The notes under the pieces: model-generated
Seen by the model: only the letters and a program-made list of their open reading frames with translations
Database searches by the model: none
What the model was told of the DNA's origin: nothing
Translations under genes and position numbers: made by a program
Assembly (NCBI RefSeq): GCF_036408855.1
Contig: NZ_JAZGJQ010000001.1
Location: 186,001-250,000 of the forward strand
DNA length: 64,000 bases
Reading direction: 5' to 3'
Origin: Olsenella_K absiana
Lineage (GTDB): Bacteria; Actinomycetota; Coriobacteriia; Coriobacteriales; Atopobiaceae
Shown: positions 50,206 through 58,829 of the stretch, piece after piece
How the letters are laid out: every line of letters starts with the position of its first letter
How positions within the stretch are numbered: the stretch's first letter is position 1

Positions 50206-50709
50206 TTGGGCCGGCTGCCGAGTGGCCCGCGTCACCTACGGGGCGACGGGGGAGCGAGGCCGCGCGACGCTCGGGCGCGCTCCCGTGCCGTCTGGGCCGC
50301 CCTCCTCGTCGCCTGGGCCTGCTTCATCTGGGGGCACTCGCTCGTGCCCGGTCCCGCCTCCACCGCCGAGAGCGACCGCGTGGCGCTCCTCCTGCAGGGC
50401 CTCTTCGCCCACCTCGGCGTGAGCGACCGTACGGTCGTGACCTTCGCCGTACGCAAGTCGGCGCACTTCCTCGAGTACGCCGTCCTGGGCCTCCTGCTGC
50501 GAAAGGCGCAGGGGCCGGGCAGACGCGTGGCCTGGCTCGCGGCCGCGCTCGCCATACCGTCCGCCGACGAGGCGATCCAGCTCTTCGTGCCCGGGCGCAG
50601 CGCGTCGCCGCGCGACGTCGCCATCGACTTCGCGGGGGCGCTGACGGGCCTTGGGGTATGCATTCTCGCAGAGAGGCTCTCTGCGCGCCGCCGAGGGCGC
50701 TCCTCCTAG
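50206..50709 (+). CDS. VanZ-like membrane protein
   Basis: 167 residues from a TTG codon 3 bp after the previous stop; no ATG or GTG fits in frame ahead of the conserved part. After a basic N-terminus come about four membrane helices, with the VanZ-family motifs WGHSLVPGPAS, RKSAHFLEYAVLG, DEAIQLFVPGRSASPRDVAIDF and a closing GLGVCILAERL helix. VanZ gives low-level teicoplanin resistance in enterococci. Most relatives are housekeeping envelope proteins of unknown role, and nothing here indicates resistance. It is co-transcribed with the large membrane protein upstream. Confidence 0.85.
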   Translation: MGRLPSGPRHLRGDGGARPRDARARSRAVWAALLVAWACFIWGHSLVPGPASTAESDRVALLLQGLFAHLGVSDRTVVTFAVRKSAHFLEYAVLGLLLRKAQGPGRRVAWLAAALAIPSADEAIQLFVPGRSASPRDVAIDFAGALTGLGVCILAERLSARRRGRSS

Positions 50710-50936
50710 TTCAATTACATTTCTCATGTGTTACGGGGACCTCAATATGCAGAGTTTTCCGACGATGGCCACCGGGAAGCCTGCTTTTGTGAGTCGAGCC
50801 GTAGCGAGGCCCTTTGTTACGTCCCAGATAACTTGAAGGGAAGCTTGCCAGCCGCGCGAATGCGAGAGCCTAGAGTAAGCCTTGCATTTCACAGGAGTGC
50901 ATACGAATACGGACTTCAACGAAGGGGGAAGTGCAT

Positions 50937-52127
50937 ATGGCTCGCAACGTCTCAAGGCGCAGTTTCGTCAAGTTCTCAGGCCTCGCTGCTGCAGGAATGG
51001 GTGGTGCCTCCATTCTTGCCGGCTGCGGCGGGTCCTCTTCCTCGAACGGCGACAAGACCATCAAGATCGGCGTCCTCGGCCCCTACTCCGGCGACGTCGC
51101 CCAGTACGGCCTCGCCTGCCGCTACGGCGCCGACCTGTACTTCGAGCAGAACCCGAAGATCGGCGACTACACCGTCGAGCTCAACGAGCAGGACGAGAAG
51201 GGCGACGCCACCGAGGCCGTCAACGCCTACAACAAGATGTCCCAGGAGGGCGTCGTGGGCATCGTCGGCGACGTCACGTCCACGCCGACCATCGCGGTCG
51301 CCCAGGCCTCTGCCAACGACGGCATTCCCTGCGTGACCCCGTCCGCCACGGCGGCCGACGTCGTCACCTTCGGCGACAACACCTTCCGCGCCTGCGTCAC
51401 GGACCCGTTCCAGGGCAAGCTGATCGCGGACTTCGCCGCGAAGCAGGGCTGGAAGACCGTCGGCTCCATCTACAACTCCGGCGACGACTACTCCACGGGC
51501 GTCCAGAAGGCCTTCGTCGAGGAGTGCGCCGCCAAGGGCGTCTCCACCCCCGATAACCTGCAGCTCGGCTACTCCGCCGGCGACGTCGACTTCAAGACGC
51601 AGCTGACCACCATCATCTCCGCCGGGGTCGACGCGATCTTCTCGCCCAACTACTACTCCGACGACGGCAAGATTATCTCCCAGGCTCGCCAGCAGGGTTA
51701 CACCGGCCCGGTCTTCGGCGTCGACGGCTGGTCCAACATCGCCTCGGGCGGCTACGCCACCGCCAGCGAGCTGCAGAACTGCTACTACTGCTGCTCCTTC
51801 ATCGCCAACAACGACGACGAGAAGGTCAAGAAGTTCGTCTCCGACTACGAGGCCAAGTACAACGAGACCCCGACCAACTTCTGCGCGCTCGGCTACGACG
51901 CGGCGATGGTCCTGGCCGAGGGCATCAAGGTCGCCCTCGACGGCGGCGCCAAGCCCGACGACAAGGACTTCGTCGACAAGGCCGTCGCGGGCATCGCGGG
52001 CAACAAGGTCTCCGGCGTCACCGGCGACATCTCCTTCAACGGCACGGGCGACCCGGAGAAGTCGTCCCTGATCATCTCCTTCGACGCGGACGGCAACGAG
52101 GTGGTCTTCGGCTCCATCGAGGCCTAG
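50937..52127 (+). CDS. livJ: Branched-chain amino acid ABC transporter, substrate-binding lipoprotein
   Basis: 396 residues from ATG 50937 (GAAGGGGGAA upstream). The N-terminus has RRSFVKFSG, twin-arginine-like, and the lipobox LAGC, so it is exported and lipid-anchored. The mature part is a type I periplasmic-binding fold of the Leu/Ile/Val family (IGVLGPYSGDVAQYG, VVGIVGDVTSTPTIAVA, SNYYSDDGKI-like loops, ALGYDAAMVLAEGI). It binds an amino acid, probably branched-chain, outside the membrane and delivers it to LivHM. It is the first gene of livJ-H-M-G-F. A strong hairpin after it should keep its own message more abundant than the rest. Confidence 0.94.
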   Translation: MARNVSRRSFVKFSGLAAAGMGGASILAGCGGSSSSNGDKTIKIGVLGPYSGDVAQYGLACRYGADLYFEQNPKIGDYTVELNEQDEKGDATEAVNAYNKMSQEGVVGIVGDVTSTPTIAVAQASANDGIPCVTPSATAADVVTFGDNTFRACVTDPFQGKLIADFAAKQGWKTVGSIYNSGDDYSTGVQKAFVEECAAKGVSTPDNLQLGYSAGDVDFKTQLTTIISAGVDAIFSPNYYSDDGKIISQARQQGYTGPVFGVDGWSNIASGGYATASELQNCYYCCSFIANNDDEKVKKFVSDYEAKYNETPTNFCALGYDAAMVLAEGIKVALDGGAKPDDKDFVDKAVAGIAGNKVSGVTGDISFNGTGDPEKSSLIISFDADGNEVVFGSIEA

Positions 52128-52172
52128 CGCCGGGACGGCGAGTCCCTGGCCACTCTCCACGAAGAAGGTACG

Positions 52173-52205
52173 GGGGCGTCCGGGAGGCTCGGACGCCCCT
52201 CTCTT
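52173..52205 (+). terminator. Hairpin between livJ and livH
   Basis: GGGGCGTCCG (52173-52182) pairs with CGGACGCCCC (52190-52199), then TCTCTTAG. Probably a partial terminator or mRNA stabiliser that sets the livJ to livHMGF ratio. Confidence 0.65.
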
Positions 52206-52213
52206 AGAATTCC

Positions 52214-52257
52214 ACGTGCCAGGTACCTTCGGAGTCAGTGCGAAGCCTGGCACGTTT
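52214..52257 (+). promoter_or_regulatory. Second, longer hairpin in the livH leader
   Basis: ACGTGCCAGG (52214-52223) pairs with CCTGGCACGT (52246-52255), extended inward by CTTCG/CGAAG (52227-52231 with 52241-52245) across a 3-nt bulge. TTTCTCG follows. It may be an attenuator or stabilising element. Confidence 0.55.
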
Positions 52258-52302
52258 CTCGTAACGGTCGGTCCCTGTACCAAATCGGAGGGAGTGTTCA
52301 CA

Positions 52303-53178
52303 GTGACTGTGCTGGCGCAATTGCTGAACGGCTTGCAGCTCGGTAGCGTCTACGCGCTCATCGCCCTGGGGTACACGATGGTGTACGGCATCATCCTGCT
52401 CCTGAACTTCGCCCACGGCGACATCATCATGGTCGGCGCCTACATCTCCTGGATCGCCCTGGCCCAGCTGGGGCTCCATCCCATAGTGGCGGCGATCCTG
52501 GCTGTGGCGGGCTGCACCCTGCTCGGCGTCCTGATCGACAAGGTGGCCTACGCGCCCCTGCGCAACGCCCCGAGGCTCTCGATCCTGATCACCGCAATCG
52601 GCGTCTCGTACTTCCTCGAGAACGGCGCCCAGCTCGTCTTCGGCGCCGACGCCAAGGTCGTCCCCGCGTTCACGGACATCACGACCATCCAGGTCGGCGA
52701 CGTCACGCTCTACTTCACCGCCATCCTCACCATCGCGGTGACGGCGGTCTCGACGATCGTGCTCAACCTGCTCGTCCAGAAGACCAAGCTCGGCAAGGCC
52801 ATGCGCGCGGTCTCCGAGGACATGGGCGCCGCCCGCCTCATGGGCATCAACGTCAACAACACCATCTCCTTCACCTTCGCCGTGGGCTCCGCGCTCGCCG
52901 GCATCGGCGCCGTGCTCTACTCGATGGCCTACACGCAGGCGACGCCGACGATGGGCATCATGCTCGGTACGAAGGCGTTCGTGGCGGCCGTCCTCGGCGG
53001 CATCGGGTCGATCCCCGGCGCCGTCATCGGCGGCCTGCTCGTCGGCATGGCCGAGGTCCTCGTCTCCGCCCTGGGCTTCCCCGTGTGGAAGGACGCCGTC
53101 GTCTATCTCCTGCTCATCGTCGTCCTCATCTTCAGGCCCACGGGCATCCTCGGCCGCACGATGAACGAGAAGGTCTAG
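52303..53178 (+). CDS. livH: Branched-chain amino acid ABC transporter permease LivH
   Basis: 291 residues from GTG 52303, about 11 nt after GGAGG; an in-frame GTG at 52294 is too close to the ribosome site, and earlier codons would run into the leader hairpin. About eight membrane helices. Family motifs are LLNGLQLGSVYALIALGYTM, LNFAHGDIIMVGAY, RAVSEDMGAARLMGINVN with the EAA-like loop, and AAVLGGIGSIPGAVIGG. It forms the membrane channel together with LivM. The gene lies 175 bp after livJ and 10 bp before livM. Confidence 0.94.
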   Translation: MTVLAQLLNGLQLGSVYALIALGYTMVYGIILLLNFAHGDIIMVGAYISWIALAQLGLHPIVAAILAVAGCTLLGVLIDKVAYAPLRNAPRLSILITAIGVSYFLENGAQLVFGADAKVVPAFTDITTIQVGDVTLYFTAILTIAVTAVSTIVLNLLVQKTKLGKAMRAVSEDMGAARLMGINVNNTISFTFAVGSALAGIGAVLYSMAYTQATPTMGIMLGTKAFVAAVLGGIGSIPGAVIGGLLVGMAEVLVSALGFPVWKDAVVYLLLIVVLIFRPTGILGRTMNEKV

Positions 53179-53188
53179 GAGGCTGACC

Positions 53189-54331
53189 ATGGAAGAAGAC
53201 ATGAACGCTGAGAAGAAGCCCTACATCACCACCTCCGCCTCCAGGCGCGACAAGGGTGATCACGAGCGCAAGACGCTCTCCATGCCGGTGCGCTACGCGA
53301 TCAACGCCGGCCTGGTCCTGCTCTTCCTCGTGGTCGGCGAGCTCATGATCGACGGCGGGGCGATCAACCGCTACCAGTCCACCGTCCTCGAGCAGGTCGG
53401 CGTCTACATCATCATGGCGGTCTCGCTCAACATCGCCACCGGCTACCTCGGCCAGCTTCCCCTCGGGCACGCCGGTTTCATGAGCGTCGGCGGCTACTCC
53501 TGCGCCCTCTTCATCATGAAGATGGCCCCGGTGTTCGGCCTCACCTCGCGCACCATCTCCGCGGGTGGTCCCGAGGTCGTGCTGCTCGTGGCGCTCGGCC
53601 TGCTCTTCGGCGGCGCCTGCTCGGCCTTGGCCGGCCTCATCATCGGTATCCCCGCCCTGCGCCTCAAGGGCGACTACCTCGCCATCATCACCCTCGGCTT
53701 CGCCGAGATCATCCGCGTCGTGATGCTCAACATCGACGGCGTGCTCGGCTTCGAGCTCACCGGCGGCGCCAAGGGCCTGACGGGCATCCCCGGCTACACC
53801 AACTTCCTCAACACGTTCGTCGTGGTTGCCATCGCGCTCTTCCTCATCCACACCATGATGAAGTCGCGCCACGGCCGCGCCATTCTCGCCATCCGCGACA
53901 ACGAGATTGCGGCCGAGGCCTCCGGCGTCAACACCACCTACTACAAGACGATGGCCTTCGTGGTCTCCGCCTTCTGGGCCGGCGTCGCCGGCGGCCTGTA
54001 CGCGGGCTGCATCGGCGTCATGGCGCCCTCCAAGTTCGGCTTCATGAAGTCGATCGAGATCCTGGTCATGGTCGTCCTCGGCGGCATGGGCTCGATGCTC
54101 GGCTCAGTCCTCTCCGCGACGGTCCTCACGATCCTGCCCGAGGCGCTGCGCGCCTTCTCCGACTACCGCATGGTCGTCTACGCCATCGTCTTGATCCTCG
54201 TGATGATCTTCCGTCCGCAGGGCCTGCTCGGCACCTACGACTTCTCGCTCTCCCGCGTCATCGAGCGCGTCATGAACCACGACTACCCCTGGAAGAAGAG
54301 GGCTGCCAAGGAGGTGCAGGAGAATGCCTAA
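53189..54331 (+). CDS. livM: Branched-chain amino acid ABC transporter permease LivM
   Basis: 380 residues. A 38-residue hydrophilic N-terminus is followed by about nine membrane helices. Typical motifs are SLNIATGYLGQLPLGHAGF, LRLKGDYLAIITLGFAEIIR, GRAILAIRDNEIAAEASGVN, SPIEFG-type PSKFGFMKSIEIL, and VVLGGMGSMLGSVLSA. It is the second permease of the importer. AGGAGG precedes ATG 53189; the end overlaps livG by 8 bp. Confidence 0.95.
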   Translation: MEEDMNAEKKPYITTSASRRDKGDHERKTLSMPVRYAINAGLVLLFLVVGELMIDGGAINRYQSTVLEQVGVYIIMAVSLNIATGYLGQLPLGHAGFMSVGGYSCALFIMKMAPVFGLTSRTISAGGPEVVLLVALGLLFGGACSALAGLIIGIPALRLKGDYLAIITLGFAEIIRVVMLNIDGVLGFELTGGAKGLTGIPGYTNFLNTFVVVAIALFLIHTMMKSRHGRAILAIRDNEIAAEASGVNTTYYKTMAFVVSAFWAGVAGGLYAGCIGVMAPSKFGFMKSIEILVMVVLGGMGSMLGSVLSATVLTILPEALRAFSDYRMVVYAIVLILVMIFRPQGLLGTYDFSLSRVIERVMNHDYPWKKRAAKEVQENA

Positions 54332-55211
54332 CGAGACCAGCAAGCGGGCGGACGTCGCCCCCGAGCCCGAGAAGCGTCGCAGGCCCGTCCTGGTGCAGGT
54401 CGAGGAGCCCAACCTCGTCACCGAGCGCGACATGGGCAAGATGCCGGTCCTGCAGGCCCAGCACCTCGGCATCGACTTCGGCGGCCTCACCGCCGTGGAC
54501 GACTTCAACATCGCCATGGGTCCCACCGAGATCGCCGGCCTGATCGGCCCCAACGGCGCGGGCAAGACCACCATCTTCAACCTGTTGACCAACGTCTACC
54601 AGCCCACGCGCGGCACCGTCTTGATCGACGGCTACGACACGGCGGGCAAGAGCGTGGTGCAGGTCAACAAGATGGGCATCGCGCGCACCTTCCAGAACAT
54701 CCGGCTCTTCTCGCAGATGACGGTGGAGGAGAACGTCCTCGTCGGCTTCACCAACTCGATGAGCTCGCACCTCGTGACCGACATCTTCCGCCTCCCGGGC
54801 CACTGGAGGCAGGAGGCCGAGTTCCACGAGAAGGCCCAGGAGCTTCTCGGCATCTTCGACATGCAAGGGCTCTCGGACGAACGGGCGGGCAACCTCCCGT
54901 ACGGCGCGCAGAGGCGCCTCGAGATCCTGCGCGCGCTGGCCACGCATCCCAAGGTGCTCCTGCTCGACGAGCCCGCCGCGGGCATGAACCCCAACGAGAC
55001 CGAAGAGCTCATGGACAACATCCGCAAGATCCGCGACGACCTCCACATCGCCATTTTGCTCATAGAGCACGACATGAACCTCGTCATGGGCATCTGCGAG
55101 GTGGTCGGCGTGCTCGACTACGGCAAGATCATCGCCAAGGGGTCGCCCGAGGACATCCAGAACGACCCGCGGGTCATCGAGGCCTACTTGGGCAAGCAGG
55201 GGGTGAAGTGA
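54324..55211 (+). CDS. livG: Branched-chain amino acid ABC transporter ATP-binding protein LivG
   Basis: 295 residues. The ATPase core begins after an unusual 40-residue charged N-terminal extension. Walker A is GPNGAGKTT, the Q-loop follows in RTFQNIRLF, the signature is LPYGAQRRLEI (LSGGQ-equivalent in LivG), and Walker B is VLLLDEPAAGMNP. IEHDMNLVMGICEVV completes the H-loop. It overlaps livM and livF (ATGA at the junction). It powers the importer together with LivF. Confidence 0.95.
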   Translation: MPNETSKRADVAPEPEKRRRPVLVQVEEPNLVTERDMGKMPVLQAQHLGIDFGGLTAVDDFNIAMGPTEIAGLIGPNGAGKTTIFNLLTNVYQPTRGTVLIDGYDTAGKSVVQVNKMGIARTFQNIRLFSQMTVEENVLVGFTNSMSSHLVTDIFRLPGHWRQEAEFHEKAQELLGIFDMQGLSDERAGNLPYGAQRRLEILRALATHPKVLLLDEPAAGMNPNETEELMDNIRKIRDDLHIAILLIEHDMNLVMGICEVVGVLDYGKIIAKGSPEDIQNDPRVIEAYLGKQGVK

Positions 55212-55918
55212 TGGCTCTTCTCAGCGTCAGCGACCTGCACGTCTCCTACGGGGCGATCAAGGCGGTCAAGGGCATCTCCTTCGAGGTCAACGAGGGGGAG
55301 ATCGTGACCATGATCGGCGCCAACGGCGCCGGCAAGTCCTCGACCATGAACACGATCGCGGGCCTCATCAAGCCCGAGTCCGGTCAGATCGAGTTCGACG
55401 GCCAGTCCATCGTGGGCATCAAGGCCCACCAGATCGTGGACAGGGGCATAGCCCTCTGCCCCGAGGGCAGGCGCGTCTTCGCGCAGATGACGGTCGACGA
55501 GAACCTCGACATGGGCGGCTACCTGCACACGGCCCAGGAGAACGAGGAGGAGCTCGAGGTCGTCTACGAGCACTTCCCCCGCCTGAGGGAGCGCGCCGGC
55601 CAGGTCGCAGGCACCCTCTCCGGCGGCGAGCAGCAGATGCTCGCGATGGGTCGCGCCCTCATGAGCCGCCCCAAGCTGCTCATGCTCGACGAGCCCTCCA
55701 TGGGCCTCGCGCCCATCCTGGTCGAGGAGATCTTCGACATCATCAAGCAGCTCAACGAGCACGGCACGACGATCCTCCTGGTCGAGCAGAACGCGTCGAT
55801 GGCGCTTTCGATCGCCAACCGCGGCTACGTGCTCGAGACCGGCAGGATCGTGAAGACCGGCACTGGCCAGGACCTCCTGCACGACGACGACGTCCGCAAG
55901 GCCTACCTCGGCGGATAG
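55211..55918 (+). CDS. livF: Branched-chain amino acid ABC transporter ATP-binding protein LivF
   Basis: 235 residues from ATG 55211, whose first base overlaps the livG stop. Walker A is GANGAGKSS, the signature is LSGGEQQ, Walker B is LMLDEPSMGLAP, and the H-loop is LVEQNA. LivF pairs with LivG as the second ATPase. It is the last gene of the operon and is followed by an 18-bp stem terminator. Confidence 0.96.
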   Translation: MALLSVSDLHVSYGAIKAVKGISFEVNEGEIVTMIGANGAGKSSTMNTIAGLIKPESGQIEFDGQSIVGIKAHQIVDRGIALCPEGRRVFAQMTVDENLDMGGYLHTAQENEEELEVVYEHFPRLRERAGQVAGTLSGGEQQMLAMGRALMSRPKLLMLDEPSMGLAPILVEEIFDIIKQLNEHGTTILLVEQNASMALSIANRGYVLETGRIVKTGTGQDLLHDDDVRKAYLGG

Positions 55919-55956
55919 CCGGGGCCCACGGCAACGACGATTCTCCTCGCTTCGAT

Positions 55957-55999
55957 GGGGCGGGGCCCGGCGCGCTCGCGCCGGGCCCCGCCCCTCTCG
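55957..55999. terminator. 18-bp perfect-stem terminator between livF and the cysteine desulfurase
   Basis: GGGGCGGGGCCCGGCGCG (55957-55974) is exactly complementary to 55977-55994, followed on the plus strand by TCTCG. It serves livF and possibly the convergent gene as well. Confidence 0.75.
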
Positions 56000-56058
56000 T
56001 GCCGAGCATCCCTGTCGGGGCCGCGATGGCGCCTGCGGCGGCCCGAAGGACCTTCGCG

Positions 56059-57213
56059 CTAGTCCAGGAGCTCCTCGAGGGCCGTGACGGCGGCGTCGAC
56101 GTCGTTTGCGGTGTTGAAGTAGCCGAGCGACAGGCGGATCGTGCCCTCGGGGAAGGTGCCGAGCGTCTTGTGGGCCGAGGGCGCGCAGTGCAGGCCGACG
56201 CGGGTCATGATGCCGTACTCGCGCGAGAGCCCGTCGGCGACCTCCGCCTCGTCGCGCCCGGGCGTCTGCACGGAGACGGCGGAGAGGCGCCCCTCGGTCC
56301 CGCGGTGCCCCACGACGCGCAGGACCCCGACCGCCTCGAGCTCGGAGAGCCCGTCGAGTAGGCTCGCGGTGAGCGCGGACTCGCGCGCGTGGATGGCGTC
56401 GACGCCCACCTCGTCGATCCAGGCGAGGGCGCTCTCCAGGCCGACGATGCCCGGAAGGTTCAGGGTGCCCGCCTCGAGGTGGTCGGGGAGGAAGTCCGGC
56501 ATTTGCTCGCTGTCGCTGCGGCTCCCGGTGCCGCCCGCCACAAGCGGCTCCAGGGAGCGGGCGAGCTCGGGGTCCGTGACGAGGCCGCCCGTGCCCTGCG
56601 GCCCCATGAGACCCTTGTGGCCCGTAAAACACACGGCGGCCACGTTGTCGCGCGCCATGTCGATGGGGAGGACGCCCGCGCTCTGGGCGCTGTCCAGGAA
56701 GAGGGGGAGCCCGTGCGCGCGGCAGAAGGCGCCCACCTCGCGGATGGGCAGGACGGTGCCGCACACGTTGCTCGCGTGCGTCATCACCACGGCCCGGGTG
56801 CTGGGCCTGAGGCAGTCCTCGAGCGACTCGAGCACGAGGTCGCCCTCGTCGGTGCAGCGCGCGCGAGTGAAGGTGACGCCCCTCTCCTCGAGCTGGACGA
56901 GGGGGCGCATGACGGCGTTGTGCTCCATGGAGCTCACGATCACGTGGTCGCCCGGACGCAGGTAGCCCTTGAGGAGGACGTTCAGGGCCTCGGTTACGTT
57001 CTTCGTGAAGGCGACGCCGCTCGCGTCCGGTGCACCGAAGAGGTCGGCGAAGCGCTCGCGGCACCTCATGACCTTCTCCTCCACGCTGTAGGCGTCCTGG
57101 TAGCGCCCGCGCCCAACGTTGGAGCCCACCTCGGTCATGTACTCGTAGAGCGCCTCGGCCACGCAGGGGGGCTTCGGGAAGGACGTGCTGCAGTTGTCGA
57201 GGTAGCGGGACAT
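56059..57213 (-). CDS. Cysteine desulfurase family aminotransferase (class V)
   Basis: 384 residues from ATG 57213 (GAAGGGAGCACG upstream). It is a PLP enzyme with YLDNCSTSFPKPPCVAEA at the start, GRGRYQ, FTKNVTEALN, SSMEHNAVMRPL, the aspartate in LPLFLDSAQSAGVLPIDM, and the PLP lysine in FTGHKGLMGPQGTGG. GLHCAPSAHKTLGTFPEGTIR carries the loop Cys. It fits the EF2568-like subfamily often encoded with selenium- or sulfur-relay genes. It would strip S (or Se) from cysteine (or selenocysteine) and pass it on. It is divergent from yedE-tusA-DUF3343, with which it probably works. In that setting TusA is the likely acceptor. Confidence 0.9.
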   Translation of the reverse strand: MSRYLDNCSTSFPKPPCVAEALYEYMTEVGSNVGRGRYQDAYSVEEKVMRCRERFADLFGAPDASGVAFTKNVTEALNVLLKGYLRPGDHVIVSSMEHNAVMRPLVQLEERGVTFTRARCTDEGDLVLESLEDCLRPSTRAVVMTHASNVCGTVLPIREVGAFCRAHGLPLFLDSAQSAGVLPIDMARDNVAAVCFTGHKGLMGPQGTGGLVTDPELARSLEPLVAGGTGSRSDSEQMPDFLPDHLEAGTLNLPGIVGLESALAWIDEVGVDAIHARESALTASLLDGLSELEAVGVLRVVGHRGTEGRLSAVSVQTPGRDEAEVADGLSREYGIMTRVGLHCAPSAHKTLGTFPEGTIRLSLGYFNTANDVDAAVTALEELLD

Positions 57214-57369
57214 CTCGTGCTCCCTTCGTCGGAGGGCCCCTTGGGAGGGCCCGCCCGGGCCCGCCCTGCACCAACTGTCCCTGCCCCGGGCCCGCGGGCG
57301 CGCCGCCAATCCCCGAGCGGGGCCGCAGGCGATGCCGATGGCAAAAGTCGCGATTACCATTCCCAATAT

Positions 57370-57398
57370 TTAATAATTCTGAAATCTCAGAGCATAAT
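57370..57398 (+). promoter_or_regulatory. Candidate promoter of yedE with a TCTGA-N4-TCAGA dyad
   Basis: TTAATA (57370-57375), a 17-bp spacer and CATAAT (57393-57398) in a locally A+T-rich patch. TCTGA-AATC-TCAGA (57379-57392 region) is a 5-4-5 dyad in the spacer, a possible regulator site. Confidence 0.45.
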
Positions 57399-57467
57399 GC
57401 GGAGAGTTAGTGGAGCCTCGAGGATAAGAACCTCAAGCTCGTGACATCTACTCTGGAAGGGAGTGCC

Positions 57468-58562
57468 ATGAACCAAGGCAAGGAGAGAGTGGCGATCATC
57501 TGCGGGGGCGCCGTCATAGGCGTCATCGCGTCACTTCTGGTCTTCCTGGGGAACCCCGGCAACATGGGCTTCTGCATAGCCTGCTTCATCCGCGACACGG
57601 TGGGCGCCCTCGGCCTCGACTCGGCGGCGGCCGTCCAGTACATCCGCCCGGAGATCATAGGCCTGATCCTCGGCAGCACGATCATGGCCCTCGCCTTCAA
57701 GGAGTTCTCGCCCCGCGGCGGCAGCGCCCCCATCACGCGCTTCGTGCTCGGCTTCTTCGCCATGGTCGGCGCCCTCATGTTCCTCGGGTGCCCCTTCCGC
57801 ATGGTGCTGCGTCTCGCCGGCGGCGACCTCAACGCCGTCTTCGGCCTGGTGGGCTTCGTCCTCGGCATCCTTGCGGGCGTGTTCTTCCTGAACAGGGGCT
57901 ACAGCCTCTCCCGCACCCACAAGCTCTCCGCGCTCGAGGGCTCCTTCATGCCCGTCGTCGCCATCGTCCTGCTCGTCCTGCTCGTCGTCGCGCCCGACTT
58001 CATTCACTTCACCGAGGCCGGCAAGGGCCCCGGCGCCATGCACGCCGCCCTCGTCCTGAGCCTCGGCGCCGGGCTCGTCGTCGGCGCGATCGCGCAGAGG
58101 ACCCGTATGTGCATGGTCGGCGGCATCCGCGACCTCGTTCTCTTCCGCGAGAACAAGCTCCTGCTCGGCTTCGTCGCCGTCTTCGCCGCGGCCCTGGTCA
58201 CCAACCTCGTGCTGACCGCGGCCACCGGCCACGCCTTCTTCAAGCTCGGCTTCGCGGAGCAGCCCATCGCGCACACCGACGGCCTGTGGAACACGCTCGG
58301 CACCTTCCTGCTCGGCTTCGCCTGCGTCCTGCTCGGCGGCTGCCCGCTGCGCCAGACCGTCCTTTCCGGCGAGGGCAACTCCGACAGCGCCGTGACCATC
58401 CTCGGCCTCGCCGCCGGCGCCGCCTTCTGCCACAACTTCGGCCTCGCCTCGAGCGGGACGGGCCCGACGGCCAACGGCATGGTCGCCGTCGTCATCGGCA
58501 TCGTCGTGGTGCTCGCGATCGCCTGTGCCAACACCTTCGGCGGCAGGGCCGCGGCCAAGTAG
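57468..58562 (+). CDS. yedE: YedE/YeeE family transporter (thiosulfate or selenium)
   Basis: 364 residues with about nine to ten membrane helices in two similar halves. The conserved cysteines of the family are present: GFCIACFIRD (Cys36, Cys39), LGCPFRM, RTRMCMVGGIRDL and GGCPLRQ. In YeeE/TsuA such cysteines pass thiosulfate through the membrane; a YedE branch is linked to selenium metabolism. The gene neighbourhood (TusA, DUF3343, cysteine desulfurase) fits either. GGAAGGGAG precedes ATG 57468. It heads a three-gene unit, 58 bp before tusA. Confidence 0.92.
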   Translation: MNQGKERVAIICGGAVIGVIASLLVFLGNPGNMGFCIACFIRDTVGALGLDSAAAVQYIRPEIIGLILGSTIMALAFKEFSPRGGSAPITRFVLGFFAMVGALMFLGCPFRMVLRLAGGDLNAVFGLVGFVLGILAGVFFLNRGYSLSRTHKLSALEGSFMPVVAIVLLVLLVVAPDFIHFTEAGKGPGAMHAALVLSLGAGLVVGAIAQRTRMCMVGGIRDLVLFRENKLLLGFVAVFAAALVTNLVLTAATGHAFFKLGFAEQPIAHTDGLWNTLGTFLLGFACVLLGGCPLRQTVLSGEGNSDSAVTILGLAAGAAFCHNFGLASSGTGPTANGMVAVVIGIVVVLAIACANTFGGRAAAK

Positions 58563-58620
58563 TGCCGACGGCACGCAAGGGCCCCTAGGGCCGCACGCTT
58601 CTATAGAGGAGGATGCAAGA

Positions 58621-58827
58621 ATGAAGACCGTAGACGCCCGCGGGCTGTCCTGCCCCGAGCCCGTGGTGCTCACCCGTAACGCCCTGCGCGACGGCGCGAC
58701 GGAGCTCGAGGTTCTCGTCTCCGACTTCGCGCCCAAGGAGAACGTCACCCGCTTCGCGACCAACCAGGGCTACTCCGTCGACGTCGCCGAGACCGACGAC
58801 GGCTGGCGCCTGACCATCAGGAAGTAG
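58621..58827 (+). CDS. TusA/YedF-like sulfur carrier
   Basis: 68 residues, a single SirA/TusA fold. The persulfide-carrying Cys is in DARGLSCPEPVVLT (CPxP motif). The rest (NVTRFATNQGYSVDV, GWRLTIRK) is typical. It would take S or Se from the cysteine desulfurase or from YedE and hand it on. AGAGGAGG precedes ATG 58621. It lies directly between yedE and the DUF3343 gene. Confidence 0.94.
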   Translation: MKTVDARGLSCPEPVVLTRNALRDGATELEVLVSDFAPKENVTRFATNQGYSVDVAETDDGWRLTIRK

Positions 58828-58829
58828 GC

